NCBI RefSeq assembly: GCF_001039355.2
Contig: NW_019773992.1
Coordinates: 384,482 to 448,481, forward strand
Source: Lingula anatina
Lineage: Eukaryota; Brachiopoda; Lingulata; Lingulida; Lingulidae
Direction: 5' to 3'
DNA: 64,000 nt
A model generated the notes under the pieces. The model was not told the origin of the DNA. It saw only the letters and a list, made by a program, of their open reading frames with translations, and searched no databases. How positions within the stretch are numbered: the stretch's first letter is position 1; every line of letters begins with the position of its first letter. Positions 1 through 11,423 of the stretch are shown here, in pieces. A program made the position numbers and the translations under genes.

Positions 1-187
1 CCAGAGAAAGATAAATAGTTGGTTGCAGGGTTGGGGAATGCCCCTTTCAGCTATGTTGGATCTGTTTGACAGAGAGGAAGGTAAACAGATGGCAAATATT
101 GTACATGAAGGACAAGGTGTGGACAATGAAAATGAGAAATGTTGGGGAAGGTATGGGATTTGAGTGAGAATGCCATTTTCATTTCAG

Positions 188-316
188 GGTGAAATAGGAG
201 CAGGTAGCACTGTTAAAATCTCCGGAGGGCATAATGGAAGTTCATCTTACAATGGATTTGCTTATGCTGTGTGGCAACACGATTGTGAAGACCCCAAGAT
301 ACTGGTTCACAGCTGA
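188..316 (+). CDS. Terminal coding exon of an unidentified gene (partial)
   Basis: A polypyrimidine acceptor ending TTTCATTTCAG precedes a 43-codon open frame (42 residues plus TGA) that begins GEIGAGSTVKISGGHNG and ends EDPKILVHS. The composition looks protein-like (SYNGFAYAVW, QHDCEDPK) but I do not recognise the family. A possible preceding 30-nt exon lies at 51-80: it is flanked by CAG and GTAAAC and stays open in the compatible phase, but this is weak. The stop codon lies inside the first unit of the downstream 56-bp minisatellite, so the last residues come from repeat sequence. A + strand poly(A) signal lies at 1111-1116, which would give a 3' UTR of about 800 nt containing the array. 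The rest of the gene lies upstream of the window. Confidence 0.45.
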   Translation, partial: GEIGAGSTVKISGGHNGSSSYNGFAYAVWQHDCEDPKILVHS

Positions 317-882
317 CGTATTCTGTATGGTAACATGACAGTAAGGCAGCAAGGAAACTGGTTCACAGCTGTACTATGGTGTATGGTAACATGACAGTAA
401 GGCAGCAAGGAAACTGGTTCACAGCTGTACTATGATGTATGGTAACATGACAGTAAGGCACCAAAGATACTGGTTCACAGCTGACGTATTCTGTATGGTA
501 ACATGACAATTTATAAGGCACCAAAGATACTGGTTCACAGCTGTACTGTGGTGCATGGTAACATGACAGTAAGGCACCAAAGATACTGATTTACAGCTAA
601 GTTATGCTTTATGGTAACATGGCAGTAAGGCACCAAAGATACTGATTTACAGCTAAGTTATGCTTTATGGTAACGTGGCAATAAGGCACCAAAGATACTG
701 ATTTACAGCTAAGTTATGCTTTATGGTAACATGGCAGTAAGGCACCAAAGGTTCTAGTTTACAGCTGACCTGTGATGTATGGTAACATGACAGTAAGGCA
801 CCAAAGATACTGGTTTACAGCTGACCGTTGGTGTATGGTAACATGACAGTAAGGTACCAAAGTTACTGGTTCCACAGCTGAC
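294..882 (+). repeat. 56-bp minisatellite, about 10-11 copies
   Basis: The motif GGTAACATGACAGTAAGGCA recurs with starts near 329, 385, 441, 497, 557, 613, 669, 725, 781 and 837. The period is 56 bp except for one 60-bp step caused by a 4-bp insertion near 510. Units diverge by roughly 5-15%, and degenerate remnants continue to about 940. The first unit overlaps the end of the coding exon at 188-316. Confidence 0.95.
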
Positions 883-1110
883 CTAACATTACATAAAAGG
901 AACCAGGATTTTGGTTCAAGGTTGACCTATGCTGTATGATAACTTGATGGTACATCCTTGTACACATTACATTACGAATATGTAATCAGTTTGGATAAGT
1001 CACAGCACAGCTGTCTGTGCCTGATGTATAAGAATTTAAAGCTATGATCAGCTATATGCCAGGATTTGCTATAATGTAATCTTGTGAATTAATTGAGTAA
1101 AGAAACTGAA

Positions 1111-1146
1111 AATAAATTCTTTTATCCCGTAAAAAATGCATTTATT
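1111..1146. promoter_or_regulatory. Back-to-back poly(A) signals of converging transcripts
   Basis: AATAAA at 1111-1116 on the + strand fits the end of the gene whose last exon is at 188-316. TTTATT at 1141-1146 is AATAAA on the - strand and could end a long kinesin 3' UTR, though a nearer - strand signal lies at 3718-3723. Only the signals are visible; actual use is inferred. Confidence 0.4.
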
Positions 1147-3960
1147 GTCAGGTCAAAATAGAATATAAGGGGCTCAATCTTTCTTACAATACAAAACAAT
1201 ATTAATAGAGATTATGCTGTAAATGCAAAGCTGTTTAAAGTACAGACAAAGAAAATAACGACAGTGCACAAAATGTTTTTCTTTTTTCAATTTTGATATA
1301 ATTTTGCATTTCATTTTACAGCAGAATCTCCACCACTATTGTTACCTTGGAAATTGAGCAAAAGGTTCAATTAAGCTGCTTTTTGAGCTTGACCTCCATT
1401 AAATGCTATTAATCCCATCAGAAAATTTGAGGCTAAGGCACTTGCATTTACAGTGAAAAATGCACGGTAACAATGGTTTTGATTACGACGGTGGCTACAT
1501 GTTCAGATTGCGTCTGTTCATAAAAATCACAAAATACAAATCATATCAAATTAATTTCATTTTATTTACAGATTTACATAGTTATTGTCCTTAAAATATG
1601 TTAATGGCAATATTTACTTGGTATTCTATAAAATGTGCTAATCATAAGTATTGTGGATGTAGTCATTAAGCATGCTCCTATTCCTTAAAATTAAGGATAC
1701 AAATAATTTCTAACTGGTCCAATGCTATAACGCAAGAGAACCTTCATTTTCAGTGTACAAAAAGCTTTTCGTAAGTTCTTTTCATGCTACACATGTATAT
1801 AAACGTGAAAAAGATGCATAAGTGGATGCATAAAAGAGCCTTTTAATAACAATAAATCACAGCATGCCATACTTCATTATAACAATTACTTTAGATTATG
1901 CCTCTGCCTAATTAATCCAACTTGGCCTACAACACAGCACCATATGAAGGTCACAACAATGACCTCCCTTTTTTGGGACATGGCATACACTGCACAACTT
2001 AGCTATGAAATATATAGTATGGCATAATGAAAATTTTTGTAGTTTTTTTTTTAAAGGAAACTCAATGTTATCCTATGCTGTGTTATTTAACAAAAATTGC
2101 CTCAGACATTGTGAATCTATTTCACACTCCTTATAAGTTAAGATAATTTTACATATATTTACATAGGTATGATGACAAGTTAAATAAGAGTCTACATACA
2201 TACAAATGTATTTGGTATACTGTAAGTAATAACATAATTAGAATTTTGACCTCTTTCCTTGGAAAGTAATTTTAAATAGCTCACATGATTTGCACATAAA
2301 TTGACACTAATTATCAAGTACACAAAGATCGTTGTGTACAGTGTGCTGTTCTCACAGTAATTAGGTACTAATGAACTTGACTTCATGTGTCTGTGTTCCT
2401 ATTTTACCCCTATCAAATTCTATGTCTCCTAAAGTTTTGAATCTAGACTTCATCATCAAATCCCACCGCTGCCACCAAATATTGTAATACCACCACCTGT
2501 GCATATAGTCTAGCAGTACTAAAATGTCATGGTCTTCAACCTATAATTACAACTTATGACAGTTCAACTGGTTTTCCTGCATTTGTAAGCAATAAAATTG
2601 GTACATCTGAACTCGCATTAACTTTACAAAAATCGGTGATCACCCAACTTTTCTTTTAATTTTACATATAAAACAACACATTTTCTTCACATAATAATTT
2701 TTTGCACTGATTTATCATCTAACTTTTAACCAAAGTTATCACAGAAGAGATAAACAGGAGATCAGTTAGCATCCCTGAAATAATAATTATCTCTCTCTCA
2801 CACGCGCACACNGTAATGTTCACCAAGCAAAAATATTCTGTAGATTAAGAGAAATTCCTAAATGCGTCATGGCCGCAGGTCTTTTACAGTTACCTATATG
2901 ATTGGCATATTTTTTCATATGTAGATCTAGCACCTTTGTGCAATTTATTGATTAAATTATTTGATTTAGATACAAATATCCCGCCGTTCCCGCTAACGCA
3001 GATATTTCAGCGCGACGGGTCGTTCATATAACGATTTTAACAGAAAACGGTTGAACTATAAAGTTCAGGGGCCTGTCAAAAAGCTAGGACCTAAATATTG
3101 AAACTTATCTTCTATCCTAGCAAAAAGTCAACGTTCTTATGCTCAGCGTGAACTTCTAAAAGTTGAACGGCGACTTTATGAATTATTGGTCTGTTGTAAT
3201 GGTTTTATTTATGCCAATTTTACCAACAACTAATTAAAAGAAACCATAAGTTAGACTCCAGAGGAAAAGGAAAATACCCGAAATACAACGAAAAATAGTG
3301 TAAAAACATCATACCTATGGTACACCTATCAAAATCTCTACCCGTTCAGGACATTATAAGAATTTGTTTTGCAATACTAATTGCTTATTGAATGATGCAT
3401 TAGCAGCAATCTCCACCATCCTCCCTTAAACAGGAGTCTGAATAATGATATAAACAGAATACTGTATTGTAAAGTTAAACTCAGATGACGCACATACACG
3501 TATGAGATAGATGGTCAGTCAAAATTTCCGTCAGAGAAGAAGCTGCATTAGAGCACTGGATGTGAAAATAAAACATCTGCCTTACATGTTGCATAGTAAT
3601 TTATTCAAATTTCATATAATTTCTTTTCCTTTCAAAACCCCATTCTTTTGACCTCCTTCGAAAGCATACATGCGTTCCAGCTGGTAGAACAAAAGACCAA
3701 GAGAATGCAGTATATCATTTATTCATTTATAAGAAAATAATTTCCTTGAAAAACCAAGGCTGTCACAAACAACTCTGGGGAGAACATATAGGGACATATG
3801 TAAATGCCCAAAACCTCAAACTGTTCAAAAAGTTTTAGAAAATTAGACCTTAATTAAAGTAAGTCCGAATAATACTTGGTTCCTTATCAACTGTGTCTGT
3901 ATTATACACTTCTTAACTCTATTAAGGAGTAAGTTGAGCCTTTGTTGGTTTGTAATTAAC
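1147..3960. other. AT-rich sequence without recognisable genes
   Basis: I see no splice-bounded open frame with protein-like composition on either strand. A - strand AATAAA (TTTATT at 3718-3723) is a plausible kinesin polyadenylation signal about 450 nt past its stop, so at least 3718-4166 is probably 3' UTR. An N lies at 2812 next to a short CT/CA-rich stretch, with no flanking duplication visible there. Confidence 0.5.
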
Positions 3961-4136
3961 ATTCTTACTCAAAAAATAATGGACGGATTTTGATAGAATT
4001 TTTCAGGATAGGTCAGAAACAGGCTCACTTAGAATCGACTAGATTTTGACGGCGATCCTGTAATTATTATTATAAGTAATAATGAGAATTGAGCTGTCTA
4101 GGCAGAAGTCTACTCTCTCTGAATGCTTTTCTAGTC
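3961..4136 (+). repeat. Interspersed repeat, copy 1 (widespread marine-type element)
   Basis: This stretch matches, in opposite orientation, the repeat at 22759-22957. Shared blocks in order are a motif like ACTCAAAAAATAATGGACGG, then ATTTTTCAGGATAGGTCAGA, a CGATCC block, a run of AAT/TAT triplets, and an end like TCTCTGAATGCTTTTCTAGT. It lies inside the likely kinesin 3' UTR, antisense to that gene. From memory the core resembles short repeats scattered through many marine invertebrate genomes; the family name is not asserted. Confidence 0.6.
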
Positions 4137-4166
4137 CCTTTAAATTTCTTTTAATCTCTTCTATAA

Positions 4167-4801
4167 CTAGTCATCATCATCATCTTTTGGCATTCTCTTG
4201 GACACATTAGCCTTGGCTTGACCCAGAGCTATCTGCCTTGCATTGGAGCCAAACGTCAAAGTGCTTATTGTTTCAGTAATATTCCGAACATCGGGGCTGA
4301 CGGCCACAAAGAGACAGGCCTTGGCGTCGCCCCCTAGTGCTGGCTGAAGAATGTGTGTCAGCTTGGAATTCCTGTATGGTATATGCAGCTGGCTGGCACG
4401 CAGGGCACTGAACACCTGAAATGAGATTTAAGTGTATTGGGTATAAAATTGCTGTAACGTTTTGATCAAAAACCTGCCATAATCATATGGGTTTTCGTTA
4501 ATTACCTGTACTTGAAGGCAATTTTCATTCTTATTTTGAATTATGTATAGAAACTATGACATATCTTAATTTTAGTTTACTTAATTTACAAACTCGTTTG
4601 TCCTTACTCTTAGTTTTTGCTGTTGTAAATTTAATTAAATTATTATAATCTTAATTTAATTTAAAATTACTATATGTGAAATATTTTCATCACTACAACA
4701 AACTTAAGCATCATACATTTGATTATCGAGATATTTAGAACATTGATGTTAAATTATCATCTCTGCAGGCCTGTAAATCAGGGGGAGGATGCCTTGCAAA
4801 A

Positions 4802-4852
<51 letters not shown>

Positions 4853-7800
4853 ATGCCCACCTGTCCCAGTGCAGTAAGAGACTTATTAATGGCAGCTGCT
4901 TCCACTAAGCGCTGTCCCTGAGCCTCTGTCTTCCCGACTCTTTCTGAGCCAGCGAGATCACACAACATCAGACTTCCGCTGGAGTGGGTACCAGCTTTGC
5001 GGTTCAACCCTTCCACTGACAGCTTTAGAATTAGGTGAGACCGAGAGCTGGAGAAGAAATGTTGTGTCTGTCATTAGTGTTTTAAGTGAGAATACCCAGC
5101 AGAGTTGAATCCATCTAGCTAGTATGATGTGTCTATCTGAAATTTTTGTTGTGCAGCTGACCAAAGCTATTGCTTGACAATGTGTTTAAAGAAAGTTTCC
5201 TACTATCTTTAGTGCTATATCAGCATTGAATAGCCCACTATTAAATCAGCACCCCATAGAAAAAAAGTCAAGTATTATTTCTTATTTAAACTACAACACA
5301 AGAAAATGAATTAGAATGCATAAAGGTCAGATATACTTTGAGACATCTCCACAATACATTTAAAGAAGAAAAAAAAAATACCATGTCAGTTCTTATCCTA
5401 ATGAAAATAAATTATAAATTCTGTTATTTGCTATTTTCACACCTCTGAGAGTTCATCTTAGTAGCAGCTGTAGTTCGGTTCTTATTTCCCAGTTCCATAA
5501 CGCGCTGGATGTCCGCCATCGAGGTCACCTCGACCTCAGTCAGCCCAGGGATGACCACTTTGTTCCCTTTGCTCTGGACAGGTAGTGTCTTCACATCACT
5601 GGACAGCAAGTCCTGGACATTCTCATTGTAGATTTCTAGGAGTGATACCTGAATTTTATTTGAAAAAGAGACAAAATCTTGAAAACATCAGTAAAAGTTG
5701 TTTATATTTATTCAAAGAGAAAAAAATGCTTGAATTGGTTAGAAAAAAATTGTCTCTATCCATTTTAAAAGAAACAAACATCAAATCAATAAGACTGTTA
5801 CATTCTTATTAAAAATGCAGAAGTATGAGGGTGACATTCTATGTAGTGTGATGAATTTTTTTCATTATTAAAAAGTAAAATTTCCTAAAAATTTCTATTA
5901 TTAGATATTTCTAAATGTCAGCTGCTGTTATAAATGTTCAATAAAGACACCACAGACCTTTAAAGTATAGTCAGCTTTGTCACTCCTCTCTTTACAAATC
6001 TCTAGCAAAGCCTTTATTGATCTGAAGACAATGAAAATAGATATATAAGTCAGAAGTATAATTGCATCACAAATACTTACAATACAATTTTAAGATCTAT
6101 GATAACCAACCGTAATAATTATATAATTAAAAAATCCATTACACATTAAAATATTTCCCTTTAAAGTTTTTAGTACAAAATTCATATATATTCTACAAGG
6201 CAATAAAGACCTGATATTGACTCCCGGGTCGTGCTCAGGTCCCATCATGGTGTGGGTCTTTCCTGACCCCGTTTGTCCGTAGGCCAAAATGCACACATTG
6301 TACCCGTCAACGCAGGAGTGGATGATTGGCAGCGTGTCTTCAAACACCTGAAACACAGTTTTGTCATATATTTGTCGCAGTATGTTTAATTTATATATTT
6401 TATATCATTTTCACATCAAGTGACAAAGTATTCTGGACTGCTCCAGTTTTAGATATTGTGACTGAAAAGGGTCCTTTTTCATGTATTTACTTAGCTCCTT
6501 CAATTTTTTTTCATAACTGCTGGTACAAATGCCCAACTGTTAAAAAAAGTTTTCAGTACGTCTGTTAAATTGAGAGGGAAGATACCTCAGTTTGCTTGGA
6601 GCTGGGGGAGTACACCTTGTCAAAGCTAAAAATCTTTTTCTGCTGTGTTGCTGGATTGAATGTTGCAATGTCCGAATCTGAAGGAAACTCTAAGGAGCAC
6701 TCCACTCTGTTGTCATAGCGACATCTGGCAAAGACGCGGATGTTGCCTCTCAATTCTTGTAACTGAAAAATGTCGAGTAAGGGTATTAAGAAAATTATTA
6801 CTGGTATTATAAAAATCCAGTTTTGCATTCTAAAATTGTTATTATTGGGGTTATATGTGAAATTCAGTATCATCCTCCATTACGAGAGAAACTAAAACAT
6901 CAGAAACTAGAACTCAAAATCAGGTAAACCAATAATAATCTTGTCAATGGTCTTGCATATGGGGCACTCTGGTGATTTGGGTCAAAGCAATGAAATATCC
7001 AGGAAATTTATTGTTTTTGTGGAATAAATGTCCGATACTCAGTGTGTGTCTCTTTGAGTGAGTCTCAAGTTATCGCTGTACATCTGGTTGCACATCAAAC
7101 CAAGCTTGTACAACATTCACCTTGTTATACAGCAACTTTCTTTCCAGAGCTTCCTTTCTGTAAAGTTCCCTGAGATCTTCAATTTCTCTGGATTGTCCAC
7201 TGTCACAGCTCCTGATGTCACGCATCCCATTGATGGCCTGAAATACCGAGATGAATTATCAAATTGAACACATATGTTATGATCATTACAACTGGACATT
7301 ATCATACGATATAATAATGTCATTTCTATAACTAAATATTAACTGTAGTTATTACATTTACTGTTATAAAGAGCTGCAGATTTCAAAAGATAAAATTTAA
7401 AGGACAATTATGATTATTTTAATGACCACGTGACATGCTATACAAAACTTTCATTTTGATTTGTTTGTTGTAACCAATGTAAGGAGTTATTGGCTATAAA
7501 TCACTAATAATTCTGAGTTGCACATGTACTAGTAGTAGAGGTAATAGGCTAGCTGTCTGTCAGAAGCCCAGCAGGACTCAATCTACACATTCAATTGTGA
7601 GAATGTAATTTACTCTGAAGATGAAAACACACACGTGGCCACAGATGTGACAGCAGTGAGTGAAAAATTATATTGCCATATGTGACAGCAGTGAGTGAAA
7701 AATTATATTGCCATATCTTCATGCTCCCCTACAGTGGAAACAAAAATCTAGTTGCATAAATATCAAATTTAAAATGACCACAAATTAAAAACTTATCCTT

Positions 7801-8860
7801 ATAGTTACAGTTCAAGTCTCACCTTCTTCATGAGGTCTGATATCTCCCCCACATGCTTCTTGACTGCCATCTTGAGCTGAATATGGGACTTGTGCAAGTT
7901 TTTGGCTGATTCGCTCAGTGCCCTGGCTGTCTTAGGATCAACAGAACTCTTCTCCACAGTTACGACCTGGTATGTCAATGGACAAACAACATGGTAATTA
8001 CTTGATTTTTATGAATGGGGAAAATTGTGAATTTTAAATTCTTTAAACATCCATTCTTAAAATTAGAACATTCCTACTGAGTGGTAGAAATGAAACTGAA
8101 AAGCAGGCTACCTAATAGTACTGCATTTGACAGGAAAAGTACCAAGATCCTACAAAGATTTATATTTTTTTTATGTTTTTATAATTTTGTATATCTGAAA
8201 AATGTCTGAGTGGTAGCAACAACACTGAAAAGCAGGCTACCTACATGTAATAGTTCTATTCTATACAGAAAAATTACCACAAATGCTGCACAGATATAAT
8301 GTTTTTTAGATTAAGAAATCATATAGCTGAAAAATGTATAATTTTTTCCCATTGATAAGACTGAGTCATTACCATACATATCAATGTCAGACAGAAATTT
8401 CTAATTTTCAAAAATATGGTTCTTTTTTTGCCCCTAATTAGTTGACCAAACTAGCTCCTAAAGAAAGTTATTAACTGAAATTCCACCTAACCTTTGCTGT
8501 CTTGGGCCTGGCTTCTTGCAGTGCTGTGAGACGCACATTGGTACTCTTGTTCTCTGCCTCGAGTGTCGACACTCTGTCTTCTAATGATACAACCTGCAAG
8601 AAACACAAGCAGTATTATTTATATAGAAATAGCTTATTACAGTTATATGTCAATATGGAAATTGTAAAAGTTGTATAATATTTGTAGCTAAGTAGAACAA
8701 CAAGATATTGTTTTACTACATGTAATTTATTATGAGCTCTGACCTGAAAATGCACATGTTAAATGTACAGGCAGTTACCTTTTGATTGCTTTTCTTGAGC
8801 TCTTCCTTGCTGTTTGCAAGTTGCTGTTCCTGTAAGGAGAATCAAGTTACTTTTAGAAGA

Positions 8861-8899
<39 letters not shown>

Positions 8900-9348
8900 A
8901 ACAACACTGTTAGTCACTTTCATTTCCATCATGCTATAAAAGGTATTACTGGGCATTCTGGAGCATAACTTTATGGTGGACCTTAAATTTGTTTTTAAAA
9001 TGCCATTGGTGGTGAATGCATATAAAGAGTCAACATTCAATTACATGTAGCCTCCTTGAGTGTACAATCTTTGCATGCTGAATATAGTAATTGATGCACT
9101 GATACAAAGAATCGTATGTCCAGGTAACAGAGAGCGTTAAAGAATCCAAGGGAGACCACTACATGTACAAGGACTGTTATCATGTTTACCAAGCTCTTGA
9201 TAGTTTTCTTCAACTTTTCTATTTCTTTGTCCTTTTGTTCCATCGAGTTTGCATCAGCTGCACTGTTTTTTGTCCGTACAATTCCTGAAAATTATGGTAA
9301 CATCAAAGAGCTTAGTTCAATGGGAAAATCTCAGTACTAAGTATTGCA

Positions 9349-9379
<31 letters not shown>

Positions 9380-9788
9380 CATGCACACCATTCTCTATAT
9401 TTTTAATGGTACATGATTTTTATATCTAAATTTATTTTTGAGTTTAAACAATTTAGGTGATAGTTTTTGTTATTAACAAATGTGCATGAACTAAAAAACA
9501 TTACTATAATAAATAAAATTAACTATAGGAAGCACAACTAAATTAAGTCTTTGTGATATCAACTTATTATGTGTATTGTGTGTATTAGGTATTATGTGTA
9601 CACAAAAAGCTTACCCTTCAGCCATGGGTCTGTCACTGAAAATAAAAACATGAAAACTTTTTAAATGCAATGGTTGAAAAATGCAAGAGAAACAAACTTT
9701 AAGCCAATCATCACATTGGCTTAAAGAATAAAATCAAGATGGCAAGCTACTGAGTCTTAACCAACTTTAAAAATTAATTTAGAGGAAA

Positions 9789-9824
<36 letters not shown>

Positions 9825-10657
9825 AAATCTCAATCTGCAAACAGTTCATTATAAGTGATGTCTACAATGATATCATTATTTTGAGAATGATAAAAGGTGT
9901 CACTTATATATGTTTGAAAAGAAGATGGCCGCCTCACCTGGATCTCCAATATTGAAATACGTCGATATGCACTCGTGTGGGTCATAGTTTGATGCTCTAA
10001 GTGACGCTAAGATGTCATGACTATTTGTCCAGTCTGGGATTGTCTCCTTTCACATAAAATGTCACAGTTTGTTATGACATGCCATATATAATGCAGGCTT
10101 TAACATTAACAGACTTAACTGTCATTAAAAGATAATAAATAAGGATATGTCTTATTTTAAATAAACATTACCATGCATTTACTGATCTTAAACTTTCTTT
10201 GGACCATGTCATATATTCTCCAACAAATTTTGAAGAGATGAAGTATGATCAAATAGTGCAAAATCAAAATTAAGGACACAAAGAGAAAATCCAATCATAT
10301 TGTTCTTAATGCTATCAATCAACAGTAAACTATAGTTTTTTTAACTTAAATATGACAGCCCCCCTCCCCCCAGAAAATATTCAGCTTTTTAGCAAACATT
10401 TACCATTCCGCTAACTTTTTTATTTACAGGAGTATATCCCTGAGAAAACCATGCATACATGCACCAGAACTTGGCGCTAAGGGGATAAATCAATACCATT
10501 ACAAATACACTAGTTCTACCAGTACTAAAATAAAAAAATATACCTGAATGATATCCATGAAGTCTTTGATAACATCAGAGTGGATTTCATACCCAATGGG
10601 CAGTTTGATCCACTGACCAGTGTCATTGTCAAAGTAACAGTGGACATTGACACGTTC
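4167..10657 (-). CDS. Kinesin-14 family C-terminal motor protein (14 exons seen, N terminus incomplete)
   Basis: Exons on the - strand: 10544-10657, 9938-10046, 9615-9635, 9190-9284, 8779-8829, 8492-8593, 7823-7966, 7121-7237, 6586-6762, 6211-6347, 5958-6021, 5443-5648, 4861-5047, 4167-4415. All junctions are GT/AG and all phases agree, giving about 590 residues. Order: a novel-looking N-terminal segment (exons 1-2), a coiled-coil stalk rich in K/E/Q (exons 4-8), a neck [15 protein letters not shown] typical of kinesin-14, then the motor. Visible motor motifs are the P-loop [10 protein letters not shown], switch I NSQRSSRSH (split across an intron) and switch [13 protein letters not shown]. 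The protein ends [10 protein letters not shown]-terminal motor with this neck is known for minus-end-directed, microtubule-bundling kinesins (KIFC/Ncd type); direction here is inferred. The first exon starts at a strong acceptor (TTTTTCTTCCAG), so an upstream start exon is missing. A less likely alternative is an unspliced start at 10681 (MRYIFFFQ). Confidence 0.93.
4798..4854. repeat. (AAAT)n microsatellite in kinesin intron
   Basis: About 14 AAAT units on the + strand. The run ends a few bases from the splice donor of the kinesin exon at 4861-5047, so length changes would sit almost directly on the donor side of that intron. Confidence 0.95.
7646..7715. repeat. 35-bp perfect tandem duplication in kinesin intron
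   Basis: The unit starting TGTGACAGCAGTGAGTG occurs at 7646-7680 and again at 7681-7715 without a visible mismatch. It lies in the intron between the kinesin exons at 7121-7237 and 7823-7966. It looks like a recent slippage or replication duplication. Confidence 0.9.
7991..8375. mobile_element. TIR element (GGTAATnACT family), copy 1
   Basis: The start ATGGTAATTACTTGA and the end, read in reverse complement as ATGGTAATGACTCAGTC, form terminal inverted repeats of about 35 bp that run on into a shared ATnGGGvAAAATT-like block. The interior shares blocks such as AAAAGCAGGCTACC and CACAAATGCT with copies at about 23883-24139, 26441-26690 and 48919-49180. This copy is longer because the block around GAGTGGTAGnAA...GCAGGCTACC is duplicated inside it. 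No open frame is present, so it is non-autonomous. Confidence 0.6.
8863..8897. repeat. Poly(A) tract in kinesin intron
   Basis: A run of about 35 adenines on the + strand (poly-T on the coding strand) lies roughly 30 nt upstream, in transcript direction, of the exon at 8779-8829, where it may serve as a pyrimidine tract. A second run of about 29 A lies at 9793-9821 in the intron before the 21-nt exon. Confidence 0.9.
9340..9382. repeat. (CA)n microsatellite in kinesin intron
   Basis: An interrupted ACAC run lies between kinesin exons 9190-9284 and 9615-9635. It is an ordinary dinucleotide repeat with no coding relevance. Confidence 0.9.
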
Positions 10658-11228
10658 CTGGAAGAAAAAGATGTATCTCAATATGCCACCCTTTGGTGAA
10701 TCATGTGCTGTGTAAAGTATAGTCCAAATCTTGGACGAGATTTCTTATGTAATGCTACAATATCTTAGCATTAATTAGGAAAGAATAAGTTTGCTAATTA
10801 CATAGTAAATAAATCAGTTGTGCTGTCAACATTCTGTTTCATGCAAAAAAATTAAAAACATAACATGGGCTTAATTTATTATTAACATTCCAATAGAGAC
10901 TATAAACACCTTTCAGGCAACAGTCGCCCTGCATGTCATAGGTAACTGGAGATTAACCACTGTTATCAACATGTACAGGTTAGCTTTCTGTATTATCTGC
11001 TAAACTCAGGGTTGCACCAGCAAACCAGAATATTTTCAGTTGGTAAGTTTTTGAATAAAAAAAAGTTTTTATCTTTGTATTGCTGAATAAGGAATGCTGC
11101 CTTAAAGAACTATTAATTTTTATTATTATTACNACAGGCATGCAGGCATTCAAACACAGATCCACAAATAAAATCCTGGTCAAGAAGCACTAGTATTTTG
11201 GTAGTCTACTAATTTGCATAAACCTTTT

Positions 11229-11423
11229 TCAAATTATTCTCAAGTCAATCCCATCTTCTATGTAGTACATATAAAGGCACCTTCTTATTTCAGTTAACTC
11301 ATTAGTAGGAATACCATCCTCAAACACAAACAACTTTATTTTATCGGAAATGTCAAAAGTCTTCTTTAGTAACACCTTGAGCTCTTGGACTGTTTGATTT
11401 ACGTTTAGCTGCATCATCTTAAC
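11229..11423 (-). CDS. TBCEL: TBCEL alternative last exon B (second ubiquitin-like domain copy)
   Basis: The acceptor TATTTTTGTAG is followed in phase 0 by VKMMQLNVNQTVQELKVLL, ending YYIEDGIDLRII and a stop (64 residues). It aligns along its length with exon A (V-K/R-M start, a hydrophobic-Asn/Gln-xVxxLKxL core, an EDGxD end) but with low identity, as an old tandem exon duplication would. Because both copies start in phase 0 and both end in stops, splicing can use only one per transcript. Which one is expressed, and where, cannot be told from sequence. Confidence 0.75.
   Translation of the reverse strand, partial: VKMMQLNVNQTVQELKVLLKKTFDISDKIKLFVFEDGIPTNELTEIRRCLYMYYIEDGIDLRII

Noticed and set aside
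294-882. Regular 56-bp repeats as a CRISPR-like array
   Set aside because: There are no distinct spacers; whole units are repeated, and the setting is a eukaryotic 3' UTR. It is a minisatellite.
10945-10980. 36-nt segment with AG/GT borders (around 10911-10950) as the kinesin start exon
   Set aside because: In the phase needed to join exon 10544-10657 it contains a TGA just before its end; in other phases the junction frame does not match.
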